A stretch of 64,000 nt of DNA from Streptomyces lunaelactis. Its GTDB lineage: Bacteria > Actinomycetota > Actinomycetes > Streptomycetales > Streptomycetaceae. The stretch's first letter is position 1, and every line of letters starts with the position of its first letter. The notes below the pieces were generated by a model that saw nothing but the letters and a program-made list of their open reading frames with translations, was not told the DNA's origin and did no database searches. The DNA lies in assembly GCF_003054555.1 (NCBI RefSeq), contig NZ_CP026304.1, forward strand, positions 8,060,001-8,124,000, written 5' to 3'. Of this stretch, positions 51,687 through 60,120 are shown piece after piece. A program made the position numbers and the translations under genes.

Positions 51687-54386
51687 TCAGATCGCGTCGG
51701 CGTCGAGGAAGTCCGGGAGCTGATTCTCCGGGCCCTCCGAGGAGCCCGGCAGCGGCTGCTCGGCCCAGATGACCTTGCCCTCGGGGGTGTAGCGGGTACC
51801 CCACCGCCGGCTGAGCTGCGCCACCAGGAAGAGCCCACGCCCGCCCTCGTCCGTGGTGGCGGCGTAGCGGAGATGGGGTGAGGTGCTGCTCCCGTCGGAC
51901 ACCTCGCAGGTCAGCGTGCGGTCGCGCAGCAGCCTTACGCGGACCGGAGCGGAGCCGTAGCGGATCGCGTTGGTGATCAACTCGCTGAGCACCAGCTCCG
52001 TGCCGAAAGCGAGATCAGACAGACCCCATTCATCCAGCTTCTCCACGACGACGGCTCGCATGGCGCCGACCGCGCTCGGCTCGAACGGCACAGCCCACTC
52101 GATGACGTGATCGGCGTCGAGGGTCCGGGTCTGCGCGATGAGCAGAGCCACGTCGTCGCGCGGACGAGCCGGCAGGAGCGCGTCGAGGACCGCGCGGCAG
52201 CTCTCCTCCGGGCGCCGTCCTGGATGGCTCAGGGCCGCGCGCAGCAGTTCCAGCCCCTCGTCGATGTCGCGGGTGCGGTCCTCGATCAGCCCGTCCGTGT
52301 AGAACACGAGCTGGCTGCCCTCGCTCAGGTTCAGCTCCGCGGTCTCGAACGGCATCCCGCCCAGCCCCAGCGGGGGTCCGGCCGGCACCTGGGGGATGTC
52401 CACCGTGCCGTCGGGACGGACCACCAGGGGCGGCGGGTGTCCCGCCCGTCCCACGGCACAGTGCTGGGAGACCGGGTCGTAGACGGCGTACAGGCAAGTG
52501 GCGCCCAGCATGCCGCCGTCGCCCACATCCCCGTCGCGGTCGATGCGCTGGACGAGTTCGTCGAGGCGGGCGAGCAGCTCGTCGGGCGGCAGGTCGAGGG
52601 ACGAGAAGTTGTGCACAGCCGTCCGCAGCCGGCCCATGGTGGCCGCAGCGTGCAGCCCATGGCCGACCACATCGCCGACGACGAGCGCGACGCGGCTGCC
52701 CGGCAGCGGGATCACGTCGAACCAGTCGCCGCCCACCCCGGACTGCGCGGGCTGGTAGTAGTGCGCCACGTCCACGGCGCTCTGGTCGGGCAGGGCCTGC
52801 GGCAACAGGCTGCGCTGGAGCGTCACGGCCATGGCGTGCTCACGGGTGTACCGGCGGGCGTTGTCGATGCTGACCGCGGCCCGGGCGACCAGCTCCTCGG
52901 CCAAGGACAGATCGTCGTCGTCAAAGGGCTCCGGCTTCTGCGAGCGCCAGAAGTTGACCACTCCGAGCACGACGCCCCGCGCTTTGAGGGGGGCGGTGAT
53001 GAGGGAGTGGATGCCGTAGTCGATCACGCTCTGCGTCCGCGGCGGGTCCTGGGCCAACCAGCCGGGCGCGTCGGCCAGGTTGGGTACCAGTTCTGCCTGG
53101 CCGGTGCCCAAGCCGCGCGCCTGCGGTGTGGACGGGAGAAAGTCGATCAGCTTGCCGCGCGGGTAGAGCGGCTGGTCGTCACTGATGCCGCTCACCGCGG
53201 TACGGCGCATGTCGGCGCTCGTGCCGGTCGGCTCGTCGCCGTGGAGCACGGGGTCCGCCAGATCGACGGTCACGTAGTCCGCGAACCGGGGTACGGCGAC
53301 GTCAGCCAGCTCTTCGGCGGTCCGCTCCACGTCGAGACTGGTCCCGATGCCGATACCGGCGTCGTACAGCAGTTTCAGCCGCCTGCGAGCCGCTTCCGCC
53401 CGGCCGGTGAGGATGCGCATCTCGGTGGAGTCGCGAATGGTGACCACGGCCCCCTCCGGCTGGCCGCGGGGCATCGTCGGCCGCTGGTTCACCACCAGCA
53501 GCCGGTCCCCGGCCGCGAGGACCTCGTCCGTGGCCACCCGACCGGACAGCAGGAGTCCGGCCACGCGCTTGTCGAGGTCGGGCAGGCGCCTGATGTCGCG
53601 TCCCTCCGCGTCGGCCGGCAGTGCCAGCAGCCGTCTGGCCTCGTCGTTCGCGAGCACCAGCCGCCCGTCCGCATCGGTGATCAGGACGCCCTCGCGGACG
53701 GCGTGCAGGACCGCGTCGTGGTGTTCGTACATCCGGGTCATCTCCAGCGGCCCGAGCCCGTGGGTCTGTCGCTGCAGCCGTCTGGTGATCAGCGCAGTGC
53801 CGACGGTGGCCAGGCCCAGGCCGGCCGCGCTGACCCCGAGGATGACGGGGAGCTGCCGGTCGACCACGCCGGTCACGTTCTCCACTGTGAGACCGGCCGA
53901 CACCAGCGCCACGACCTTGCCGTCGGCGGAGGTCACCGGGACCACGGCCTGGATCTCCTGGCCGAGAGGCCCTCGCACGCTCTCGGTGTGCACCCGGCCT
54001 GCCAGGGAGGGCTCGATCGTGCCCACGAATCGCTTGCCGATACGCTCGGGCTGGGGGTGCGTGTAGCGGATTCCGCCGGTGTCCATCACTACGATGAAGT
54101 CGACGCCCGCGCGTTTGCGCATCTCTTCTGTGAGCGGCTGGAGGACCTTGGACGGGTCCGGGGCCTTCAGCGCCTCACGGAGCCCGAGTGAGTGGGCGAA
54201 TGTCTCGGCGACCCCCACCGACAGGCGGCGGGCCTCCCGATCGACGTCGTTCCGCGACTGGAGCACCAGCGCCAGTACGGCGCCGGCGGTGAGCAGCACT
54301 ACGACCGCCGCCTGGAGTATGAACACCTGTCCGGCGACGGTTCGCGGGTGCTTCCCGGTCAGCGACAGCACCAAGGTTCCCGACAC
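51687..54386 (-). CDS. Membrane sensor PP2C phosphatase with HATPase (anti-sigma kinase) domain
   Basis: An 899-residue protein with a GTG start (VSGTLVLSLTGKHPRTVAGQ). A membrane helix (about 20-43), an extracytoplasmic single-Cache/DcuS-like domain (about 45-180; VDFIVVMDTGGIRYTHPQPE), a second helix (183-205), PAS (about 220-330), GAF (345-520), SpoIIE PP2C (525-745; GVGGDWFDVIPLPGSRVALV, VVGDVVGHGLHAAA) and a HATPase_c_2 domain (about 765-880; LVLSELITNAIRYGSAPVRV, GGRGLFLVAQLS). It can therefore dephosphorylate and also phosphorylate or bind partners of the anti-sigma type. Organic-acid-like ligands are the usual signal for this sensor fold. Confidence 0.93.
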   Translation of the reverse strand: MSGTLVLSLTGKHPRTVAGQVFILQAAVVVLLTAGAVLALVLQSRNDVDREARRLSVGVAETFAHSLGLREALKAPDPSKVLQPLTEEMRKRAGVDFIVVMDTGGIRYTHPQPERIGKRFVGTIEPSLAGRVHTESVRGPLGQEIQAVVPVTSADGKVVALVSAGLTVENVTGVVDRQLPVILGVSAAGLGLATVGTALITRRLQRQTHGLGPLEMTRMYEHHDAVLHAVREGVLITDADGRLVLANDEARRLLALPADAEGRDIRRLPDLDKRVAGLLLSGRVATDEVLAAGDRLLVVNQRPTMPRGQPEGAVVTIRDSTEMRILTGRAEAARRRLKLLYDAGIGIGTSLDVERTAEELADVAVPRFADYVTVDLADPVLHGDEPTGTSADMRRTAVSGISDDQPLYPRGKLIDFLPSTPQARGLGTGQAELVPNLADAPGWLAQDPPRTQSVIDYGIHSLITAPLKARGVVLGVVNFWRSQKPEPFDDDDLSLAEELVARAAVSIDNARRYTREHAMAVTLQRSLLPQALPDQSAVDVAHYYQPAQSGVGGDWFDVIPLPGSRVALVVGDVVGHGLHAAATMGRLRTAVHNFSSLDLPPDELLARLDELVQRIDRDGDVGDGGMLGATCLYAVYDPVSQHCAVGRAGHPPPLVVRPDGTVDIPQVPAGPPLGLGGMPFETAELNLSEGSQLVFYTDGLIEDRTRDIDEGLELLRAALSHPGRRPEESCRAVLDALLPARPRDDVALLIAQTRTLDADHVIEWAVPFEPSAVGAMRAVVVEKLDEWGLSDLAFGTELVLSELITNAIRYGSAPVRVRLLRDRTLTCEVSDGSSTSPHLRYAATTDEGGRGLFLVAQLSRRWGTRYTPEGKVIWAEQPLPGSSEGPENQLPDFLDADAI

Positions 54387-55047
54387 GGGTTGCAGGGATC
54401 GATCACGTTGTCATTTGTAACACCGCGGAGCCTTCGAGGAACGGGCTCGAACCCGGCGGACCGGCCCGCACGACCTGCCGACGCCGGTCGAGTGGGCGTC
54501 CAGCGCGGGCACCACGCGGTCGAGCTGTGTGCCAATGAACTCGCCGGTCCCGGGCCGGACGGGACTCGGCCCCCACGGCCCGGAGCGAGTGGGTCTGCCC
54601 TGCTACAGGGGGCATCGGGTCTGTGTCGCAGTCCGGCCGGTGTTCACCGTCGGTCGCCGGCCGGCCGGCGACCGGGTGAGACTTGCCCAGTGTGCGGATC
54701 GGGCGTTTGCGGGTGTCGCTGCACAGGCCTCGGTTTCATCGGCGCGGGCCGGCGTAGAGGGGGCGTCGTCGAAGACGTCCCGGGGGGCGCCACAGTGTCG
54801 CGGGACCCATCTCCGCAGCGGCGGCCTCCCGCGACGATCGCAGGCTGCCGGACTCGTTCGGACCTCAGTCGCCGGGGCGATCGGAGCGCCTGCGTACGCG
54901 CACACACCTATAGGGCCTCTCGTTCGGATCGTGCCGGGCTCGCGTGCCCTGGCACGCACGCTCGCCGCGTTGTCGTCCCCCTGGGGGCCTGGGTTCGCGA
55001 CGGCACAGGGCCCGGCCAGCCCCCGCCGAGTGCCCGGCGGGCCCGGC
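54387..55047. other. No intact gene; contains an IS-end-like remnant
   Basis: No open frame here shows a domain. At 54908-54930 the sequence CTATAGGGCCTCTCGTTCGG resembles the tip of the IS-like repeats at 31.7 and 35.0 kb, and CTCGCCGCGTTGTCGTC at 54961 also occurs at 31548. This points to a decayed copy of the same element. Confidence 0.45.
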
Positions 55048-56583
55048 TCAGGCCGTCAGGTGGGCCAGCACCGAGCGCATCGCGCGGTGCACGGCCTCGC
55101 GCGACTCGTCGGTCGGGTCGAGGGTCTCGAAGCCGTGGTGGCCGTGCGGCACGTCGACCACCTCGACGTCCGCCCCGCAGTCCTTGGCCGCGGCCAGGAA
55201 CTCCTCGACGGTGGCGGCGATCTCGGGCATCTCGAGCCCCGCCCGGGTGAGCACTACGGGCAGGGCGCCCGCGTCCGCGACCGCGTCCGCCGGGTGGAAC
55301 CGGCCGGTCGGCCCCCAGTTCGGCAGCGGCGCCAGGATCGGGTAGCTGGCCGCCAGGCAGCGCAGCCACGCCGGGGGCGCCCCCAGCCAGTCCGCCGAGA
55401 TCAGACCGCCGCCCGAGAAGAACCACAGCGCGACCCGGTCCGCGTCCACCCGCGGATCGGCCCGGACCAGCTCCACCGCGGCGGCCACGTCTGCGGCGGC
55501 GCGCTCGTAGTCGGCCACGTCGTGCAGGCGGTGGTCGAGTGTCACGCCCACCACCCCCTGCCCGGCCGCGTACCGGGCGTACCCCATCAGGGTCGGCCAG
55601 TCCCGCGGGGTCGGCCGGGCCTCGGCGGGCACCGGGCCGCCGTGCACGAACACCACCGCCGGCCGCGGCTCCTCGGCGTGGGGCAGGTACAGGTCGACGT
55701 TCCCTGTCCGCTCGCGGGGGAGTTCGGGCACGTCCAGCAGGAACGACCGCAGGTGCGCGGGCGGCTCCGCGGCGTCCGCCGGCTCCAGCCGGTGCCCCTC
55801 GTCGGCCGCGGCCCGCAGCAGGACCTCCGCCAGCTCGGCCGGGCAGGACAGCATGGGCCAGTGCCCGGTGGGGAGTTCGAAGAACCTCACCCGGGGATCG
55901 GTCAGGGCCTGCAGGCCGGGGTCGCCGAAGCCCACCAGCATCTGGACCATCTCGATGCTTGCGCCGTTGCCGGTGCACAGCACCCCGGTGGTGGGCACCG
56001 CGGCCACCGCGCCCGTCAGCCGCAGCGGCTGGAGCAGAGTGCCCAGCGGCTGCGGCGCGGCGAGGGCGGTGAGCCGGTCCAGCGCCGCGTCGGGGACGCC
56101 CGCGGTGCTGCCCCAGCGCTGCCACTCGTCGCGGGCCGGGGGCGGCAGCTCCCTGTCAGCCCCCTCCGCCGCGCCCGATCCGCCCGCCCCGGCGTGCTCG
56201 GCCAACTGCCCGCGCAGGGACTGGTCGGGCACCGCGGCCAGGGCCGGGACGCCGTCCTGCGGCATCCCCGCGTCCAGGTAGACGATCCGGGCGATGCGCT
56301 CCGCCCGCCGGTCGGCGGCGCCCAGCACCGGGTGGATGCCGTAGTCGTGGCCGACCAGCACGATCTCCCGGCCGGCCGCCGCGCCGACCGAGTCGATCAC
56401 CGCGAGCACGTCCGCGATGTGCGTCTCCAGGTCGATGCGGCCCCCCGCGGTACCGCGGGGCCCGCCGAGTCCGGTGAGGGCCACCGCGTGCACCTCGTCG
56501 CCCGCCGCCGCCAGTCGTGCGGCCGCGTCCTCCCACACGTGTGCGCCGGTGAACACGCCCGACACCATGATGAATGCGGTCAT
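55048..56583 (-). CDS. Two alpha/beta-hydrolase domains in one protein
   Basis: A 511-residue protein; ATG behind GAGGAGAGG. Domain 1 (1-240): MVSGVFTGAHVWEDAAARLA, nucleophile replaced region VLVGHDYGIHPVL (GHDYG, Asp at the nucleophile position), YLDAGMPQDGV, and FFELPTGHWPML with the histidine. Domain 2 (about 285-510): VVFVHGGPVPAEA, ALWFFSGGGLISADWLGAPP, VDVPHGHHGFETLD. The first resembles epoxide-hydrolase/esterase relatives (SABATH-type lactonase-like), the second a dienelactone-hydrolase/acetylesterase-like protein. The divergent MerR gene probably controls it. Confidence 0.82.
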   Translation of the reverse strand: MTAFIMVSGVFTGAHVWEDAAARLAAAGDEVHAVALTGLGGPRGTAGGRIDLETHIADVLAVIDSVGAAAGREIVLVGHDYGIHPVLGAADRRAERIARIVYLDAGMPQDGVPALAAVPDQSLRGQLAEHAGAGGSGAAEGADRELPPPARDEWQRWGSTAGVPDAALDRLTALAAPQPLGTLLQPLRLTGAVAAVPTTGVLCTGNGASIEMVQMLVGFGDPGLQALTDPRVRFFELPTGHWPMLSCPAELAEVLLRAAADEGHRLEPADAAEPPAHLRSFLLDVPELPRERTGNVDLYLPHAEEPRPAVVFVHGGPVPAEARPTPRDWPTLMGYARYAAGQGVVGVTLDHRLHDVADYERAAADVAAAVELVRADPRVDADRVALWFFSGGGLISADWLGAPPAWLRCLAASYPILAPLPNWGPTGRFHPADAVADAGALPVVLTRAGLEMPEIAATVEEFLAAAKDCGADVEVVDVPHGHHGFETLDPTDESREAVHRAMRSVLAHLTA

Positions 56584-56652
56584 GGCCCTCTCCTCAGTAC
56601 GCCGTCGTCCGCGGACCGGCCCGATACCCGGCCGCGCTCGCCGGTACGGTAG

Positions 56653-56674
56653 GAACTCCCCCTGAGGGAGGTTC
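56653..56674 (+). promoter_or_regulatory. MerR-type palindrome upstream of the MerR gene
   Basis: GAACTCCCCCTGAGGGAGGTTC is an imperfect 22-bp palindrome (GAAC.TCCC / GGGA.GTTC) just before the GTG at 56677, in the 93-base divergent gap. MerR regulators bind such sites in the long spacer of their promoters. Its GGGAGG may also act as the ribosome site. Confidence 0.7.
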
Positions 56675-56676
56675 AA

Positions 56677-57624
56677 GTGTTCACGTCACACGACGGCCTG
56701 TGCAGCATCGGCGAACTCGCCGAGCACGCGGGTGTCACCGTCAAGACCGTCCGCTTCTACTCCGACCGCGGCCTGCTGCCGGAGGCCTCCCGCAGCGCCG
56801 GCGGGCACCGCCGGTACGGCCCCGGCGCGCTCGACCGGCTGCGCCTGATCCGCTCCCTGCGCACCCTCGACCTGCCGGTCCCCGAGGTGCACCGCATCCT
56901 CGACGAGGAGGACGAGGCGGGCAGCGTACTGGAGGACGCCGTCGCCGGGCAGCTGCGCGAACTCGGCTCCCAGCTCAAGGCCCTGCGCTGGCGGGAGGCG
57001 GGGCTGCGGCTGGTGCAGGACTGCCCGCCCGGGGAGCGGGCCGACCGGCTGCGCCTGATCGGCGCGGTGACCGCCCCGCCGAGCACGGACCCGCTGGTCC
57101 GGTTCTGGCGCGGCTGGCTGCCGCCGCGGATGCCGGCCCGGTCGACCGCCGCGGTCCTGGAGGTGGCGGTCCCGCAGCCGCCCGGCGACCCGGACCCGGC
57201 CCAGGTGCTCGCATTCGCCCGGCTGTACGCCTTCGTGACCCGCCCGTGCACGGGCGCCGAGCAGTGCCAGCCCGAGGCGCACAGGGCCACGGGGGCCCGC
57301 GGGTCGGGCGTGCTGTACGCGGGCCTGGCCGAGGCGTACGAGCTGGCGGGCGGGCAGCTGCGCCGGGACCGGGGACCGTACGCGGGCGAGGCGCTGGACA
57401 GCTTCGTGGCTGCGTACGCGAGCGCGTACGGCACCCGAGACACCCCGGACTTCCGCCGTCTGCTGGCCGGGCAGCTCGCGGCCGACCCGCGGATCGACCG
57501 GTACTGGGAGCTGGTGGCCGAGGTGATCACCCCGCCGGGTGGGCGGCCGGAGCCGACCCCCGGGTCCGCGCACGACTGGCTGCTGGCGGCACTGGACGCG
57601 GAAACGGCCGCCGCGGCGGCCTGA
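56677..57624 (+). CDS. MerR-family transcriptional regulator
   Basis: A 315-residue protein with a GTG start. HTH: CSIGELAEHAGVTVKTVRFY, SDRGLLPEASRSAGGHRRYG, then the linker helix region IRSLRTLDLPVPEVHRILDE. After about 110 a long helical C-terminal domain follows (FARLYAFVTRPCTGAEQCQP; YRLAEAYELAGGQL-like; SFVAAYASAYGTRDTPDFRR), larger than the metal-sensing members, so it probably senses an organic ligand. Divergent from the double hydrolase. Confidence 0.9.
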   Translation: MFTSHDGLCSIGELAEHAGVTVKTVRFYSDRGLLPEASRSAGGHRRYGPGALDRLRLIRSLRTLDLPVPEVHRILDEEDEAGSVLEDAVAGQLRELGSQLKALRWREAGLRLVQDCPPGERADRLRLIGAVTAPPSTDPLVRFWRGWLPPRMPARSTAAVLEVAVPQPPGDPDPAQVLAFARLYAFVTRPCTGAEQCQPEAHRATGARGSGVLYAGLAEAYELAGGQLRRDRGPYAGEALDSFVAAYASAYGTRDTPDFRRLLAGQLAADPRIDRYWELVAEVITPPGGRPEPTPGSAHDWLLAALDAETAAAAA

Positions 57625-57900
57625 GCCCGTCATGCGGTTATAGCCGCTTTGAGGAGACGCGTTCGGGCTCACCGAAGTCCGGGTCGCCGGGAGCGCCGTA
57701 GAAGCGGGCGTCCCAGGCGGTCAGTTGCCGTGGAGCCGGGCGAACTCGGCGCCCAGCACACGCGATCACCCTCACGCGTGGCCGACGCCTACCGCCTCGC
57801 CCAGTCCAAGTCCCAGGCCGAGTCGGCGGATACCGGATGACCAGCCCTCCCGTCCGACGATTAGCGGGCCAAGCGGCCACAGAGTCCGTATCTTTGCGCC
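57625..57900. other. No gene recognised
   Basis: A minus-strand fragment near 57650-57735 (RQLTAWDARFYGAPGDPDFG) reads like the end of a lost gene. The GC-rich rest holds nothing I can name. Confidence 0.4.
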
Positions 57901-58710
57901 ATGGGGGATGAGGAAGAGCCGGCACTCTTTGTGAACCGCTGGGGCGACACATCGGATCCGGATCCTCGGGGACGGGGGTCCTACCGGGACATCTGTTCGT
58001 GCTTCGATCAGTACAAGGCGCATCCGCGCGCCCGCGTCGGTTTCCACACCGAGCCTCAGGACACCTCCTCCGCGGGCTGGCAGCATCTGCTCGCGCTGAT
58101 CGAGGAGGCGGCCGCTGACGGCCGGGAAGAGTTCCGTCCGCTGGTCGAACTCAGCCCGCGGGAACGGCGACAGATCGTCACCCTGCCGCCGTCCATCTCC
58201 AAGCTGACAGCGGTCAGGCACTTCGTGCTCTACGGCAGCAACCTGGTCCGCGTCCCGCCCGAGATCGGAGCCATGACCAGCCTGGAGGAGTTCACCCCCT
58301 ACACGTCGCACCGCCTGCACTGGTTCCCCTACGAGATCACCAGATGCTCACGGCTGATCCGCAGCACGGTCAGCACACGGTCGTTGTTCGGCAACTTCAA
58401 GCTGCGTCCGCCCTTCCCCCGGCTCCAGCCGCCTCAAGACTCCGCCGCGGAACTCGATCTGACCGGCCTGAACCCCCGCCACTGGGGAGCGACAGCCATC
58501 CACACATGCAGTGTCTGCGACCAGCCGATGGAACAGCGTGGGCTCCACCAGGCCTGGATCTCCTTGCGCGTGGCCACCGACATCCTGCCCCTCTTGGCCA
58601 GCGCCTGTTCCTCAGCATGCGTGGCAGCCCTTCCCGGCGGCGCACAGGACCACATTCCATCGCCGCACCAAGGCGGCCGAGTCGACCAGCCCGCGCCTGA
58701 TTGGGACTGA
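57901..58710 (+). CDS. Hypothetical protein with leucine-rich-repeat-like core and Cys pair
   Basis: A 269-residue protein (MGDEEEPALFVNRWGDTSDP). The core VTLPPSISKLTAVRHFVLYG and SNLVRVPPEIGAMTSLEEFT shows two to three LRR-like units, and the C-terminal part has a CxxC in HTCSVCDQPM plus CSSAC, a possible zinc site. An ACHP-type N-terminus (CSCFDQYKAHPRARVGFHTE) is distinctive. It recurs in streptomycetes as LRR-type hypothetical. Function unknown. Confidence 0.72.
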   Translation: MGDEEEPALFVNRWGDTSDPDPRGRGSYRDICSCFDQYKAHPRARVGFHTEPQDTSSAGWQHLLALIEEAAADGREEFRPLVELSPRERRQIVTLPPSISKLTAVRHFVLYGSNLVRVPPEIGAMTSLEEFTPYTSHRLHWFPYEITRCSRLIRSTVSTRSLFGNFKLRPPFPRLQPPQDSAAELDLTGLNPRHWGATAIHTCSVCDQPMEQRGLHQAWISLRVATDILPLLASACSSACVAALPGGAQDHIPSPHQGGRVDQPAPDWD

Positions 58711-58833
58711 GCGAACGATCAGCGCCCTCAAAGCTTTCGGGCCGTGGCAACCCGGTGCGACAAGCGTGCCTACGTGTTCCATGGCAGACCGAGGCGACCT
58801 GCGAGGAGGTCCCAACCGGCTGCAGCAGCTGCC

Positions 58834-58908
58834 CCGCTGCTGGAGCACCTCGTCACTGCCGGCTGCCTCGGCCCTAAGACCGGCCGCGGCTTCCGCGACT
58901 GCGGCTGA
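58834..58908 (+). pseudogene. Remnant of a 3-hydroxyacyl-CoA dehydrogenase C-terminus
   Basis: Twenty-four codons plus stop read LLEHLVTAGCLGPKTGRGF, the conserved last segment of 3-hydroxyacyl-CoA dehydrogenases (LLxxMVxxGxLGxKTGxGFY). Nothing of the NAD-binding part precedes it. A leftover of a deleted beta-oxidation gene. Confidence 0.6.
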
Positions 58909-58914
58909 GCTGTG

Positions 58915-59376
58915 TCAGTCCAGGCAGAACTCGTTGCCCTCGGGGTCGGTCATCACGATGAAGCCGGCGCTCATCGGGGGAGCGGGCTCGTAGCGACGTA
59001 CCCGCGTCGCTCCCAGCGCGAGGAGTCGGTCGCACTCGACCTCCAGTGCCGCCATCCGCTCCTCTCCCCGCAGTCCGGGAGCCGCACGGACGTCGAGGTG
59101 GACGCGGTTCTTGGTGACCTTGTCCTCCGGCACCTGCTGGAAGAACAGCCGTGGGCCGTGCCTGTCCGGGTCCTCGATGGCCGATCTCGTGTTGCGCTGC
59201 TCCTCCGGTACGCCGACCCGCGCGAGGAAGTCGTCCCACGCGGCCAGCGGGTCGGCGTCCTCGGGCAGGTCGACTCCGGGCGGGCCTGGGTGGACGTAGC
59301 CAAGTACGTCGCGCCAGAAGGACGAAAGCGCCCGCGGGTCGTGGGCGTCGAAGGTGACCTGGACGTGGCGGCTCAT
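58915..59376 (-). CDS. VOC (glyoxalase-like) family protein
   Basis: A 153-residue protein. RHVQVTFDAHDPRALSSFWR, DVLGYVHPGPPG is the first betaalphabetabetabeta unit, NRVHLDVRAAPGL the start of the second, and MTDPEGNEFCLD the end with the metal-ligand glutamate. Substrate unknown. Its start overlaps the stop of the DinB gene (ATGA), so the two are an operon. Confidence 0.88.
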   Translation of the reverse strand: MSRHVQVTFDAHDPRALSSFWRDVLGYVHPGPPGVDLPEDADPLAAWDDFLARVGVPEEQRNTRSAIEDPDRHGPRLFFQQVPEDKVTKNRVHLDVRAAPGLRGEERMAALEVECDRLLALGATRVRRYEPAPPMSAGFIVMTDPEGNEFCLD

Positions 59377-59843
59377 CGGGTTGCTCCGTTCGTAGCGGGT
59401 TTCGTGTGGACCCGGAGCCCGGCGTCGCCGAGGCCGGGCACCCCGGCCGGCCAGACGTCGAGCTGGGCCTCGAGCTGGTCGAGCGCGGTGGCCGCGCTGT
59501 CGGCGTACTGCCAGGTCTCGTACGACGCCGTCGGCGCGCCGAAGTGCGCCGCGTTGCGCGCGGCGAGCACGCCGACGATGACGTGACCGAGTCGCCAGGC
59601 GATCGTGGTGAGGGCCGCGGGGACTGGCTCGGGGAAGGCGTAGTCCATCGTGAAGTCCCCGGCACCGAACTGCACGGGCGCCGTCGAGCTGCCGCGCGGC
59701 CGCACGCTCCGGGCGTCCGGCACCGGCGACCAGAAGTACTCGTCGTCTGTGAGGCCGTCGAGCCGGGCTCGGAGCTGATGGCTCCCGTGGAACTCCCACT
59801 GCTCGCGCAGCGTCCGGTTCCAGTCGAGTTCGTCTGCATCCAT
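59373..59843 (-). CDS. DinB family protein
   Basis: A 156-residue four-helix-bundle protein: LREQWEFHGSHQLRARLDGL, LTDDEYFWSPVPDARSV, LTTIAWRLGHVIVGVLAARN. The family carries a metal site in DinB/mycothiol-dependent proteins, here with histidines in the first and third helices. It may be a thiol transferase but the reaction is not known. Operon with the VOC gene. Confidence 0.85.
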   Translation of the reverse strand: MDADELDWNRTLREQWEFHGSHQLRARLDGLTDDEYFWSPVPDARSVRPRGSSTAPVQFGAGDFTMDYAFPEPVPAALTTIAWRLGHVIVGVLAARNAAHFGAPTASYETWQYADSAATALDQLEAQLDVWPAGVPGLGDAGLRVHTKPATNGATR

Positions 59844-60120
59844 GGAGCAACCCTGACACCTCTAGCGGACAGGATCGGTCCGCATCTCTGACAGTGTGGG
59901 CGACATGGACGCGGCAAGCGGTGACGAGCGGGGGTACGACGGAGCCCGGCCGCCGGGCCCTGTAGGCGGCCTTCGTCTGATCCTGTGCTCCGTCACAGAG
60001 GCATAGGAACAGCGCGCCGGCCGTGGTCGTAGGCCACCCCTATTGCGGTTGCCCGCAAATCCCCCGGTCCCGGCGACCCTTGAGCGTGTGTTATCGAAAT
60101 CTGAGCGACGAAATCGCTGC

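Noticed and set aside
52107..54191. 694-codon plus-strand frame
   Set aside because: Antisense to the membrane phosphatase; repetitive VDRDG-type composition without a domain.
54500..54570. HATPase-like fragment (AVELCANELA)
   Set aside because: Too short and not followed by other motifs of the family.
54529..56652. 707-codon plus-strand frame
   Set aside because: Antisense to the double hydrolase and low complexity.
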